Of a stretch of 25,659 bases of DNA, positions 7,954 to 17,407 are shown piece by piece (position 1 is the stretch's first letter; each line of letters starts with the position of its first letter). The stretch comes from Melanopsichium pennsylvanicum. Taxonomy: Eukaryota; Basidiomycota; Ustilaginomycetes; Ustilaginales. Under the pieces are notes generated by a model. The model saw only the letters and a program-made list of their open reading frames with translations. It was not told where the DNA came from and searched no databases. The DNA lies in the NCBI GenBank assembly GCA_900208305.1, contig OAPG01000041.1, forward strand, positions 1-25,659, written 5' to 3'. The translations under genes and the position numbers were made by a program.

Positions 7954-8045
7954 ACGTCGTATTGAACCCAACTCGCGTACCTCTTTAATCAGCGAACAGC
8001 TGAACCCTTCCAAGCTACTACACCTGGAGGATGAGATGAGTCGAC

Positions 8046-9214
8046 CATTTTCCTCTTCATCATTATTAGAATAAAATGGAGATCTAATATAAGGGGAAAT
8101 AGCAAATCTTATTTGCCCCCGATGAAAAGTGTAAGTTGTTTATACTTACGCCATTAGTCACCTAATGGATTAGACTATATCATCAATTATACTACAGTTT
8201 ACGTGGTAGTTTATATTGCATAGTTGAAATAAGATGTGGCTTAATAAGATCATGTAGCTTATTAGCATCACTTGTTGTAAATTGAACCACAAATTTATTC
8301 TTATGCTTTACTACTTTACTCTTAAACCCAAATTTTAGGTTTAGTTCTTCGCTAATCATTTTATTTTCATCTTGACTATATCCTTGAGTATGTAGAGTTA
8401 GTACACGACCTTCTCGATGAAGACTTCCATCCCCCATTACCCAGTATGCTAGACCAACTTCATTTAGGTGATTAAGAATAATACCAGGATTGATAGTTTT
8501 CTTAGTAACACCACCGTTAGATGAAATATTATAGAATAGATCCCAAATAATAGAGAAAGATGTGTGACTAAATGTCTTAAACCAATAACTCTTCACTTCA
8601 CCTTGTTTAGGTCCATGAATATGTTTTCGAATTCCTGGTTCAGTCATAAAGCAATATTCTTTACACTCTTGGAATAGATGGAATAGAAACTCTTTTTGAT
8701 CAGCTCCTTGTTCAAACTTAACTAGAGCTTCGTGACTTACACGATACATAGTTGCATCGCTTAGTACCATACCTAGAATAAGTTGAAACAGTTTAGAGTC
8801 GATCATAGGGAGACTTTTCTTCCAATCTTGCCAATATTTAGAATTAAAATGGTAACCATTTCGAGTATTAGTAATCTTCTTCATTATTTTAGATTGCATG
8901 AGAAGTACGCCAGTATGCCACTAATTTATATAATTAAGGTAAACACTAGCTGGTGAACAAATACTGGATATCTCGAAGATGTTTCCAGTTCCTATACTAA
9001 TGCAAAATAAAATAAGGTATAATTGTCGGGCGCTCGTGGAAGGATTATTGTTGGTATTACTCACCTTCTAGTCGTTGAACCTTTCTATTACAATTTAGTT
9101 AGTAAACTAAAATACCTTAATAGACTTGGCTGCGGATTGTCTTACTATTGAGTTAAGATAATAAGAGTTTCCCGCAATTCACCCGATTTAACCTCGACTA
9201 TGACTCTTTATTTA
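8046..9214 (-). mobile_element. Group I intron 3 of rnl (about E. coli 2504), left arm
   Basis: The 5' exon CACCUCGAU pairs with intron GUCGAGGU (eight pairs, U·G at the splice site). The intron ends in G before exon GUCGACUCAUC. Core strands are nearly the same as those of intron 2: TCGGGTGAATTGC, CCGCAGCCAAG, GTTCAACGACTAGAAGGTGAGT, CACGAGCGCCCGACA and GATATAGTCTAA. Introns 2 and 3, 55 exon bases apart, are thus close relatives with different guides. Confidence 0.92.
8192..8899 (-). CDS. I-SceI-like LAGLIDADG homing endonuclease of rnl intron 3, left arm
   Basis: 235 residues, close to I-SceI (235). A single chain with two motifs: QLILGMVLSDATM with Asp48, and LAYWVMGDGSL with Asp157, both expected to coordinate the catalytic metal. 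The N-terminal HFNSKYWQDWKKSL matches the PNSKLLKEYKSQL segment of I-SceI. The C-terminal LHDLIKPHLISTMQYKLP matches its FYNLIKPYLIPQMMYKLP almost residue for residue. Its target should be the uninterrupted rnl sequence around CACCTCGAT/GTCGAC. About 22 Leu codons are all CTN and all six Arg codons CGN, as in the host genes, so the gene is adapted to this mitochondrion. Intact and identical in both arms. It is the best candidate here for an active enzyme. It ends with TAG. Confidence 0.93.
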   Translation of the reverse strand: MQSKIMKKITNTRNGYHFNSKYWQDWKKSLPMIDSKLFQLILGMVLSDATMYRVSHEALVKFEQGADQKEFLFHLFQECKEYCFMTEPGIRKHIHGPKQGEVKSYWFKTFSHTSFSIIWDLFYNISSNGGVTKKTINPGIILNHLNEVGLAYWVMGDGSLHREGRVLTLHTQGYSQDENKMISEELNLKFGFKSKVVKHKNKFVVQFTTSDANKLHDLIKPHLISTMQYKLPRKL

Positions 9215-9729
9215 ATCGAGGTGTCAAACCGTTTGGACAATATGAACTCTCGCAAACGATAAACCTGTTCATTATTTTATTACGAATAGCACATTTAATA
9301 CTATTTTTCTACATATCACTATGTAGTTTAGACTATGTCATCATTTAACCACTAATACAAGACTAACTCTGTTGAAATCAGAGCAAGGTCCTAAAATAAA
9401 ATAAATAAAGGGGGATGCTAATCAATAGATTATCGCATCCGAAATTTATGTTTCATACTATCATAGATGTATTCACCAGTAATTTCAATAAATCGTTTAT
9501 ATTGATTAGCAGGAATATTAATAACAGGTTTTGATTTATTTACACCCATCCAAGCATTAAACTTGTACCGTGAATTTAGAATTTCACAAAGTTTATTTAC
9601 TTAAAAATGGCTGAAACCCTGTGTATGAAATTGGAGACCATGTGAATGGCTACCATTCATTCCACCATCATCCATGAACCAACAAGCTAGTGTATGAGGG
9701 CTAATGTTTTCATATACTTTGTCATTAAG

Positions 9730-9779
9730 CACCGCGCGAAGCGCACCATCCTGTAGGAACAGCGGGCTTCGCCCACACC
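9730..9779. repeat. GC double-hairpin element inside the omega HEG, left arm
   Basis: Two GC hairpins, GCGCGAAGCGC and GGGCTTCGCCC, are separated by a linker of about 19 bases containing CCTGTAGG. This is the layout of a double-hairpin element. It interrupts the I-SceI-like frame between the two motifs. Confidence 0.7.
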
Positions 9780-9992
9780 TAGATAATCTAGATCAGGATG
9801 TACAATAGTTTGAAAGCACCATGTAATATTTTCCTGCGAAGCCGCCACTAGTGTTAATACGTTTTTGTTCACGTGGTGGCGTAATAACATAAGATTTGAA
9901 CTGTTCATAAACATCATGTGCAGATTCCTTACTAGCCCATTCAAACTTCATAAGATGTCCATTCCCGCTTTTGGCCCGTTCAATTCGAGTTA

Positions 9993-10014
9993 AAAAAAGC
10001 AAAGCTTTTTTTTT
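9993..10014. repeat. AT hairpin with AGC core in the first motif of the omega HEG
   Basis: A run of A, then AGCTTTGCT, then a run of T, forming a stem of about 9 bp. It takes the place of the acidic residues of the first LAGLIDADG motif. The right copy is at about 17563-17585. Confidence 0.6.
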
Positions 10015-10179
10015 ACTCCTAGGAGATGTCCAATAGCACTATCTTTTTGAGATTCAGATAGTCCAGTTAGCGTTTATTTATATTCTTTAAAATAATTTGA
10101 ATTAGGGCTAAGTGTTTTCCCTTGTTTAGCTAGTTCCTCTTTAATAGAAATTAGCATTTCTCGTGTCATTTTATTATTC

Positions 10180-10190
10180 TGCGCTGGCGC
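10180..10190 (-). repeat. 11-bp GC cluster in rnl intron 2, left arm
   Basis: Reverse complement of GCGCCAGCGCA, 11 bases upstream of the HEG start. Third locus of this repeat. Confidence 0.8.
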
Positions 10191-12159
10191 ATCATATTTT
10201 TAATTTTATTTCTCGTAGTCGGTATTAGTACTGTAAAATGTCGGGCGCTCGTGTCCGGGTTATTGTTAGTGCAACTCACCGATTAGTCGTTGAACTTTCT
10301 TAAATCACTATCTAGTTTATTGATAGATATACACTGACTTAAGCTTAGCTGCAAATTGTCTTATCTAAAATAAGATGTCCATGCAATTCACCCGATTTTT
10401 GTATCTACTTACTTTTATGTTATAGCAATTATAAATTTACAATGTAGATCTACTAGCCATTTCAATAATTAACATAAATAATAAATAGATAGGGACAACA
10501 GTTTATCCCTAGCGTAACTTTTATTTCTTGAGCGATGACCATTCCATTATGAATCACCGGATCACTATATCCTACTTGCGTATCTGATTGACTTATCAGT
10601 CTTTCAGTCAAGCATGCTTATACTATTACGCTTTAGTAAACTTTACATAGTTCATTGGTTTCTGACCAATATATGCATACCTTTGAAGGCCTCTGATACT
10701 TTATTAGAGGCTACCGTCCCAGTCAAACTGACCACCTGATATTTTTCCAGTAATAATTTTACTGTATTCTATAGGACAAAATTTTCTATGATTTAGAATA
10801 AAATTCTAAAAACGTGTCCCTATAAACTCATAGAAGGACTATATAAAATAGATAGAAAACTATCTAAAGTCCTTATAAATAGAAATCTATTTATAGTCAT
10901 AGAATAACTCTATGAATATTCATATTGAGAAAAAATAGGAATAATTTCTATTAAATTATTATAGAAAAATTTATAGTATAGTATATAATTATATATAGAA
11001 TAAGCTACTAATATTACTTACAGGTAAGTTTTTTCTTTAGACTAGTCAAGGTATTTCACTAATGTAGAAAAATATCTACTCCCTTGTATACTACACCTAG
11101 CTATAGAAGAAACAATATCAAGTTACAGTAAAGCTGCATAGGGTCTTCCCGTCTAACTGAAGGTAAACCGCATCTGCACGGCTAATTCAATTTCACTGAG
11201 ATGCTTGTGGAGACAGCAGGGCCACGTTACCTCATTCATGCAGGACCACATTTAATGGCCAAGGAATTTCGCTACTTTCAGATCCTTATAGTTAAGACCG
11301 CCATTCACCATGGCATCAGTTAGTGACTCTATTTATAAATAGATCACCTTCTTTACACGACATGGCATTGGGCAGAGTTCACAACTTATACAAGTACTAT
11401 TCGTCTTAGCAAGTTGCTGTGTTTTTGGTAAACAGTCGCAGCCCTCGATTTTGTGACACTCAGAATTAGAATATAATTATTTATTCTGGTTACCCTTATC
11501 GTCTAACTTACGGGCACAATTTGCCGAGTTCCTTCACAAGCATTATCTCTACGCCTTAGTATTCTCTACCTACGAACCTGTGTCGGTTTAGGGTACGGAT
11601 TCACTATATATATAGTGACACCTATTTTTCTTGACCTAACCATTCGTCCTTATTAAATCTTTTTTCTCTCAATTTTATAGGCGCTACTCTGTAAATTGAA
11701 AACAGATGAATGATTATTATATATAGATAATTCAGTGTAATTCTAATAGTTCTCATCAGATATAGACGTTCGCCTATAGTCCTTAGAGTCCGCATAACTC
11801 ATGGCAGATTAACTTCTCCATGAAACCCTCTCGTATTCGGCGAGGAGTGTTTTAACTCCTTTCTACGTTACTCATGTCAGCATTTTCTCTTCAGTACTGT
11901 CCTAAAAAGGATACATTTTTATTCAATCAGATACTGAGTGTTCTGCTACCCTTATTTATAATTAATAAATTGAATTATTATAAATAGTCACGGTGTAGGT
12001 ATATTGTCTAAGACCCGTTCATTTTCGACGCTTCTCTCCTCAAATTAGACCACTGAGTTGTTACACTATCATTAAAAGATGGCTCAAATTGTTCTATAAT
12101 TTTCATTACAGTTTAGACTATACCTTCAACTCTATATTTACCTTAGATCTTGCTTACAA

Positions 12160-13209
12160 TTAAACATAGATCATACTAAATAATAAATACATACAAGGGG
12201 GGGAAAAAAATGATTTATTGATTATTGACAGAAATGTCGCTTTATCAACTTTTCGTTTTAGTCCTCCACGATTCATATCATAAACTAGGTTTACAATCTC
12301 TTCTAGATCCGCATTGGATTTAAATCGATTTTTAGAGATAATATCCCATGCTTTAAGAGTTGGTTCAACATAAGACTGTTTCACTGTATTTAGGTGAATT
12401 GATAGTAGTAGAGGTTGAATCTTTTCTAGTAGATTTTTATAACTATGAATTCGATATACACAAGCATCTTTATTTGGATATTTCTTTACTTCACCACATC
12501 CAAAATAATCCATGAGTGCCACAAGCACACCATAATCATCATTAGATTGAGTTACTTGGAAAAAACTAGTAACTCGTGAACTAATTGTACTAAAATTAAA
12601 TCCAAAACTTCCGTCTCCATCGATAAGTCCTGCTAGATATTCTAGTGTTATTGATTTACAAATCTTTTGACTAAAATCTAGGATTAGTGTATTAGCTTGG
12701 CTAGGAACACTATTTGCAGAGGCAAATTCAGAAGAACTACCCATAATTGTATCTACAATTTGTTGTAGAGATTCAGGACTACGAGTAGAAGTGTTGTTCA
12801 TAAAGTAACATAGATTTAGAATATCTAGGAAACCTTTAGCAGTAAGATGATAATTATCATACATTGCTAGAACAACCTTACGGAATAGAAGATAAGAAAC
12901 AAACTTACCTCCCATTAGTGGATATTTTTCAAAGTGTGGCAGAATTACAGTTACAATATCTTTAAGAGAAGTAACTACAATACTTACACGTTCTCGATTA
13001 ATGACAAGTCGTCCCACACCAAGATAAGTGTGAAGAGCCTCCATCATTTTTATATCGTGAATGCTTTGAGAAAGTTCAAAAGTTGGTACAAATCGATAAA
13101 GAAATTTACCGTTTTTTGATAATAACCATAAAACTTCCATCTGCTTGTGTAAATCCGCCCTTTCGGGCAGCCACCAAGGACTAAATTTAAATTGTTGTTG
13201 TGTTTTCAT
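12160..13209 (-). CDS. Double-LAGLIDADG homing endonuclease of rnl intron 1, left arm
   Basis: 349 residues, of the single-chain I-OnuI/I-LtrI type with two LAGLIDADG_1 domains. Such enzymes cut the intronless allele at the insertion site and sometimes aid splicing. The second motif is perfect: EYLAGLIDGDGSF at residues 190-202 with its catalytic acid. The first domain has PHFEKYPLMGGKF and LTAKGFLDI, as in the family. Its motif is out of frame, however: PWWL is followed by PERADLHKQM, while another frame reads GFTQADGSFMVIIKK. A mini-hairpin GCCCGAAAGGGC lies exactly at the junction (13157-13168), and the frame returns at an A6 run near 13111. The off-frame stretch holds four TTA codons, otherwise unused. 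The tail after the C run (PPCMYLL) is also suspect. Active only if the frame is a sequencing error or is read otherwise. Confidence 0.85.
   Translation of the reverse strand: MKTQQQFKFSPWWLPERADLHKQMEVLWLLSKNGKFLYRFVPTFELSQSIHDIKMMEALHTYLGVGRLVINRERVSIVVTSLKDIVTVILPHFEKYPLMGGKFVSYLLFRKVVLAMYDNYHLTAKGFLDILNLCYFMNNTSTRSPESLQQIVDTIMGSSSEFASANSVPSQANTLILDFSQKICKSITLEYLAGLIDGDGSFGFNFSTISSRVTSFFQVTQSNDDYGVLVALMDYFGCGEVKKYPNKDACVYRIHSYKNLLEKIQPLLLSIHLNTVKQSYVEPTLKAWDIISKNRFKSNADLEEIVNLVYDMNRGGLKRKVDKATFLSIINKSFFSPPCMYLLFSMIYV
13157..13168. repeat. GC mini-hairpin in the first LAGLIDADG motif, left arm
   Basis: GCCC-GAAA-GGGC as read on the gene strand. It sits between WWL and GFTQADGSF of the intron-1 HEG, where the family has only a residue or two, and so looks inserted. 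The right copy is at 14411-14421. Confidence 0.65.
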
Positions 13210-13758
13210 TGTATTTATTGTGTTTATTATTTAACATGTGCTGCTACACTAGTAAATTGAGATTCATAGAGTGCCAACGTTTTATAATAGTAAAATAATA
13301 CTACTATCTCTTATTTCGAATCAGTCGTTACAGGGTCAATATCAAAGTGAATGTTTTTTTGCATTCATATTTTATTTTAGGAATCTCTACGATGATATGA
13401 CTTACCCACGGTATTACCATAATTTAATTAAATTAATTAAACCTTAGGCTTCACCGTTTTGAGTTGGTACTTAAATAGTAATCGCTTACTATTGAGGCAC
13501 TGACGGTCTCCCCGTACCTCCAAGCCTACTTCATGGTTGTATTAGGAGTTAAACTTTCTTATATTCACTTAACAATATTTTGGGACCTTAACACGTGCTC
13601 TGGGCTGTTTCCCTTTTGTCTATCCACCTTATCATGAATAGACTGTGCCCTTATCATTCACTATTATCCTTCCGAGGTTAACCATCAATGGTAGAGTTGT
13701 GAACAAAGATTCACAGTTAATAGATTTTATTCTAATTCTGCTTTTCTATAATTTTCAT

Positions 13759-13829
13759 GGTAATACTATACGAATGCAATTTATAACCTTAATATTTAAA
13801 ATAGAGTTATAAAAAAGTGCATAAATATA
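13759..13829. other. Centre of the palindrome
   Basis: Clean arm pairing stops at 13758/13829, but imperfect pairing continues inward: TGCA (13775 and 13818), TTATAAC/GTTATAA (13781-13787 with 13806-13812) and TATTT/AAATA meeting at 13796/13797. There is thus essentially no unique spacer. The surrounding arm is rnl exon 1, so the fold cuts the rRNA gene. Confidence 0.85.
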
Positions 13830-14066
13830 ATGAAAAATTATAGAAAAGCAGAATTAGAATAAAATCTATTAACTGTGAATCTTTGTTCACAACTCTACCA
13901 TTGATGGTTAACCTCGGAAGGATAATAGTGAATGATAAGGACAGTTATTCATGATAAGGTGGATAGACAAAAGGGAAACGCCCAGAGCACGTGTTAAGGT
14001 CCCAAAATATTGTTAAGTGAATATAAGAAGTTAACTCTAATACAACCATGAAGTAGGCTTGGAGGT

Positions 14067-15492
14067 ACGGGAGACCGTCAGTGCCTCAATAGTAAGCGAT
14101 TACTATTTAAGTACCAACTCAAACGGTGAAGCCTAAGGTTTAATTAATTTAATTAAATTATGGTAATACCGTGGGTAAGTCATATCATCGTAGAGATTCC
14201 TAAAATAAAATATGAATGCAAAAAAACATTCACTTTGATATGACCCTGTAACGACTGATTCGAAATAAGAGATAGTAGTATTATTTTACTATTATAAAAC
14301 GTTGGCACTCTATGAATCTCAATTTACTAGTGTAGCAGCACATGTTAAATAATAAACACAATAAATACAATGAAAACACAACAACAATTTAAATTTAGTC
14401 CTTGGTGGCTGCCGAAAGGGCGGATTTACACAAGCAGATGGAAGTTTTATGGTTATTATCAAAAAACGGTAAATTTCTTTATCGATTTGTACCAACTTTT
14501 GAACTTTCTCAAAGCATTCACGATATAAAATGATGGAGGCTCTTCACACTTATCTTGGTGTGGGACGACTTGTCATTAATCGAGAACGTGTAAGTATTGT
14601 AGTTACTTCTCTTAAAGATATTGTAACTGTAATTCTGCCACACTTTGAAAAATATCCACTAATGGGAGGTAAGTTTGTTTCTTATCTTCTATTCCGTAAG
14701 GTTGTTCTAGCAATGTATGATAATTATCATCTTACTGCTAAAGGTTTCCTAGATATTCTAAATCTATGTTACTTTATGAACAACACTTCTACTCGTAGTC
14801 CTGAATCTCTACAACAAATTGTAGATACAATTATGGGTAGTTCTTCTGAATTTGCCTCTGCAAATAGTGTTCCTAGCCAAGCTAATACACTAATCCTAGA
14901 TTTTAGTCAAAAGATTTGTAAATCAATAACACTAGAATATCTAGCAGGACTTATCGATGGAGACGGAAGTTTTGGATTTAATTTTAGTACAATTAGTTCA
15001 CGAGTTACTAGTTTTTTCCAAGTAACTCAATCTAATGATGATTATGGTGTGCTTGTGGCACTCATGGATTATTTTGGATGTGGTGAAGTAAAGAAATATC
15101 CAAATAAAGATGCTTGTGTATATCGAATTCATAGTTATAAAAATCTACTAGAAAAGATTCAACCTCTACTACTATCAATTCACCTAAATACAGTGAAACA
15201 GTCTTATGTTGAACCAACTCTTAAAGCATGGGATATTATCTCTAAAAATCGATTTAAATCCAATGCGGATCTAGAAGAGATTGTAAACCTAGTTTATGAT
15301 ATGAATCGTGGAGGACTAAAACGAAAAGTTGATAAAGCGACATTTCTGTCAATAATCAATAAATCATTTTTTTCCCCCCCTTGTATGTATTTATTATTTA
15401 GTATGATCTATGTTTAATTGTAAGCAAGATCTAAGGTAAATATAGAGTTGAAGGTATAGTCTAAACTGTAATGAAAATTATAGAACAATTTG
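14067..15492 (+). mobile_element. Group I intron 1 of rnl, right arm
   Basis: Plus-strand copy, five bases shorter through run-length differences (for example GGG against GGGG at 14069). Same splice sites and core. Confidence 0.85.
14370..15417 (+). CDS. Double-LAGLIDADG homing endonuclease of rnl intron 1, right arm, frameshifted
   Basis: Copy of the gene at 12160-13209. The mini-hairpin reads GCCGAAAGGGC (14411-14421, one C fewer), and one A is missing near 14526-14529, so an uninterrupted frame starts only at ATG 14530 (295 residues). The second domain with LAGLIDGDG is identical. Both arms share the A6 run, so the defect at the first motif is not resolved by comparing them. Confidence 0.8.
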
Positions 15493-17386
15493 AGCCATCT
15501 TTTAATGATAGTGTAACAACTCAGTGGTCTAATTTGAGGAGAGAAGCGTCGAAAATGAACGGGTCTTAGACAATATACCTACACCGTGACTATTTATAAT
15601 AATTCAATTTATTAATTATAAATAAGGGTAGCAGAACACTCAGTATCTGATTGAATAAAATGTATCCTTTTTAGGACAGTACTGAAGAGAAAATGCTGAC
15701 ATGAGTAACGTAGAAAGGAGTTAAAACACTCCTCGCCGAATACGAGAGGGTTTCATGGAGAAGTTAATCTGCCATGAGTTATGCGGACTCTAAGGACTAT
15801 AGGCGAACGTCTATATCTGATGAGAACTATTAGAATTACACTGAATTATCTATATATAATAATCATTCATCTGTTTTCAATTTACAGAGTAGCGCCTATA
15901 AAATTGAGAGAAAAAAGATTTAATAAGGACGAATGGTTAGGTCAAGAAAAATAGGTGTCACTATATATATAGTGAATCCGTACCCTAAACCGACACAGGT
16001 TCGTAGGTAGAGAATACTAAGGCGTAGAGATAATGCTTGTGAAGGAACTCGGCAAATTGTGCCCGTAAGTTAGACGATAAGGGTAACCAGAATAAATAAT
16101 TATATTCTAATTCTGAGTGTCACAAAATCGAGGGCTGCGACTGTTTACCAAAAACACAGCAACTTGCTAAGACGAATAGTACTTGTATAAGTTGTGAACT
16201 CTGCCCAATGCCATGTCGTGTAAAGAAGGTGATCTATTTATAAATAGAGTCACTAACTGATGCCATGGTGAATGGCGGTCTTAACTATAAGGATCTGAAA
16301 GTAGCGAAATTCCTTGGCCATTAAATGTGGTCCTGCATGAATGAGGTAACGTGGCCCTGCTGTCTCCACAAGCATCTCAGTGAAATTGAATTAGCCGTGC
16401 AGATGCGGTTTACCTTCAGTTAGACGGGAAGACCCTATGCAGCTTTACTGTAACTTGATATTGTTTCTTCTATAGCTAGGTGTAGTATACAAGGGAGTAG
16501 ATATTTTTCTACATTAGTGAAATACCTTGACTAGTCTAAAGAAAAAACTTACCTGTAAGTAATATTAGTAGCTTATTCTATATATAATTATATACTATAC
16601 TATAAATTTTTCTATAATAATTTAATAGAAATTATTCCTATTTTTTCTCAATATGAATATTCATAGAGTTATTCTATGACTATAAATAGATTTCTATTTA
16701 TAAGGACTTTAGATAGTTTTCTATCTATTTTATATAGTCCTTCTATGAGTTTATAGGGACACGTTTTTAGAATTTTATTCTAAATCATAGAAAATTTTGT
16801 CCTATAGAATACAGTAAAATTATTACTGGAAAAATATCAGGTGGTCAGTTTGACTGGGACGGTAGCCTCTAATAAAGTATCAGAGGCCTTCAAAGGTATG
16901 CATATATTGGTCAGAAACCAATGAACTATGTAAAGTTTACTAAAGCGTAATAGTATAAGCATGCTTGACTGAAAGACTGATAAGTCAATCAGATACGCAA
17001 GTAGGATATAGTGATCCGGTGATTCATAATGGAATGGTCATCGCTCAAGAAATAAAAGTTACGCTAGGGATAAACTGTTGTCCCTATCTATTTATTATTT
17101 ATGTTAATTATTGAAATGGCTAGTAGATCTACATTGTAAATTTATAATTGCTATAACATAAAAGTAAGTAGATACAAAAATCGGGTGAATTGCATGGACA
17201 TCTTATTTTTAGATAAGACAATTTGCAGCTAAGCTTAAGTCAGTGTATATCTATCAATAAACTAGATAGTGATTTAAGAAAGTTCAACGACTAATCGGTG
17301 AGTTGCACTAACAATAACCCGGACACGAGCGCCCGACATTTTACAGTACTAATACCGACTACGAGAAATAAAATTAAAAATATGAT

Positions 17387-17397
17387 GCGCCAGCGCA
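17387..17397 (+). repeat. 11-bp GC cluster in rnl intron 2, right arm
   Basis: GCGCCAGCGCA just before the ATG at 17408; identical to the copies at 1611 and 24067. Confidence 0.8.
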
Positions 17398-17407
17398 GAA
17401 TAATAAA

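Larger units (their letters stand above)
9430..10169 (-). pseudogene. Decayed I-SceI-like LAGLIDADG endonuclease in the omega intron, left arm
   Basis: I-SceI family features can be followed in order. First comes LSPNSNYFKEYK near the N-terminus, then GLSESQKDSAIGHLLG leading into the first motif. Next are HLMKFEWASKES, TPPREQKRINTSGG, LACWFMDDGG (second motif, with acid), and a C-terminal KSKPVIN segment. It is disabled in both arms. TAA replaces a codon after KEYK. The first motif's acidic residues are lost at an A-run/AGCTTTGCT/T-run hairpin (about 9993-10014). A GC double hairpin (9730-9779) interrupts the middle, and a TAA follows GFSHF. Because the two arms agree on these breaks, I take them as real decay. 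The intron would then depend on other factors for mobility. Start ATG 10169 and end TAA 9430 mark the recognisable extent. Confidence 0.8.
9270..10504 (-). mobile_element. Group I intron 2 of rnl, omega-type (about E. coli 2449), left arm
   Basis: Exon GCUAGGGAU joins AACAGGUUUAUC, the exact position of the Saccharomyces omega intron. The guide GUCCC pairs with GGGAU, giving the splice-site U·G. The omega core strands are readable on the minus strand: TCGGGTGAATTGC, GCAGCTAAGC, GTTCAACGACTA, CACGAGCGCCCGACA and GACATAGTCTAA. It carries a decayed I-SceI-like gene. Confidence 0.92.
12085..13515 (-). mobile_element. Group I intron 1 of rnl (about E. coli 1072), left arm
   Basis: The 5' exon ends GGAGGU and pairs with GCCUC inside the intron (P1 GAGGU/GCCUC with U·G at the splice site). 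The 3' end is G followed by exon AGCCAUC. Joining gives GGCUUGGAGGUAGCCAUC, the same length as E. coli GGCUUAGAAGCAGCCAUC. Core strands ACGGTGAAGCCTAAGG, GGTAATACCGTGGG and the P7 segment GGTATAGTCTAAACT are present. The insertion lies in the GTPase-associated centre loop. It carries the LAGLIDADG gene at 12160-13209. Confidence 0.85.
1893..13796 (+). repeat. Left arm of an approximately 11.9-kb palindrome
   Basis: From 1893 onward the sequence equals the reverse complement of the far end of the window. Paired positions sum to about 27576 along most of the length, drifting to about 27595 near the centre through small indels. Every feature from rnl to trnG and the end of gene B appears once in each arm. 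Differences are almost all one-base length changes in homopolymers. The outer limit at 1893 is set by the window end, not by loss of similarity. Confidence 0.97.
6100..13796 (-). rRNA. rnl: Mitochondrial large-subunit rRNA with four introns, 5' truncated, left arm
   Basis: Exons, by alignment from memory with E. coli 23S: exon 1 13796-13516, exon 2 12084-10505, exon 3 9269-9215, exon 4 8045-7954, exon 5 6464 to about 6100. Landmarks on the minus strand are the GTPase-associated centre, the peptidyl-transferase ring, the A-loop (CTGTTCGCTG), the sarcin-ricin loop (AGTACGAAAGGACC) and the final AAGCATCTTAAGCACGAA segment. Exon 1 begins at about E. coli 880, where the palindrome folds. Domain I and most of domain II are therefore absent. 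The 3' end is approximate; GTTTAGTACTACTAATTTATTGA near 6100-6125 probably forms the last helix. Confidence 0.93.

Noticed and set aside
6816..8899. Assignment to Thraustochytrium because TTA is missing
   Set aside because: The rps3 C-terminal signature (TTKNELGAFTVKVWI) and the omega-type introns are fungal in style; codon avoidance alone does not fix the lineage.
12934..13119. 61-residue open frame on the plus strand
   Set aside because: Antisense to the intron-1 LAGLIDADG gene; a shadow frame.
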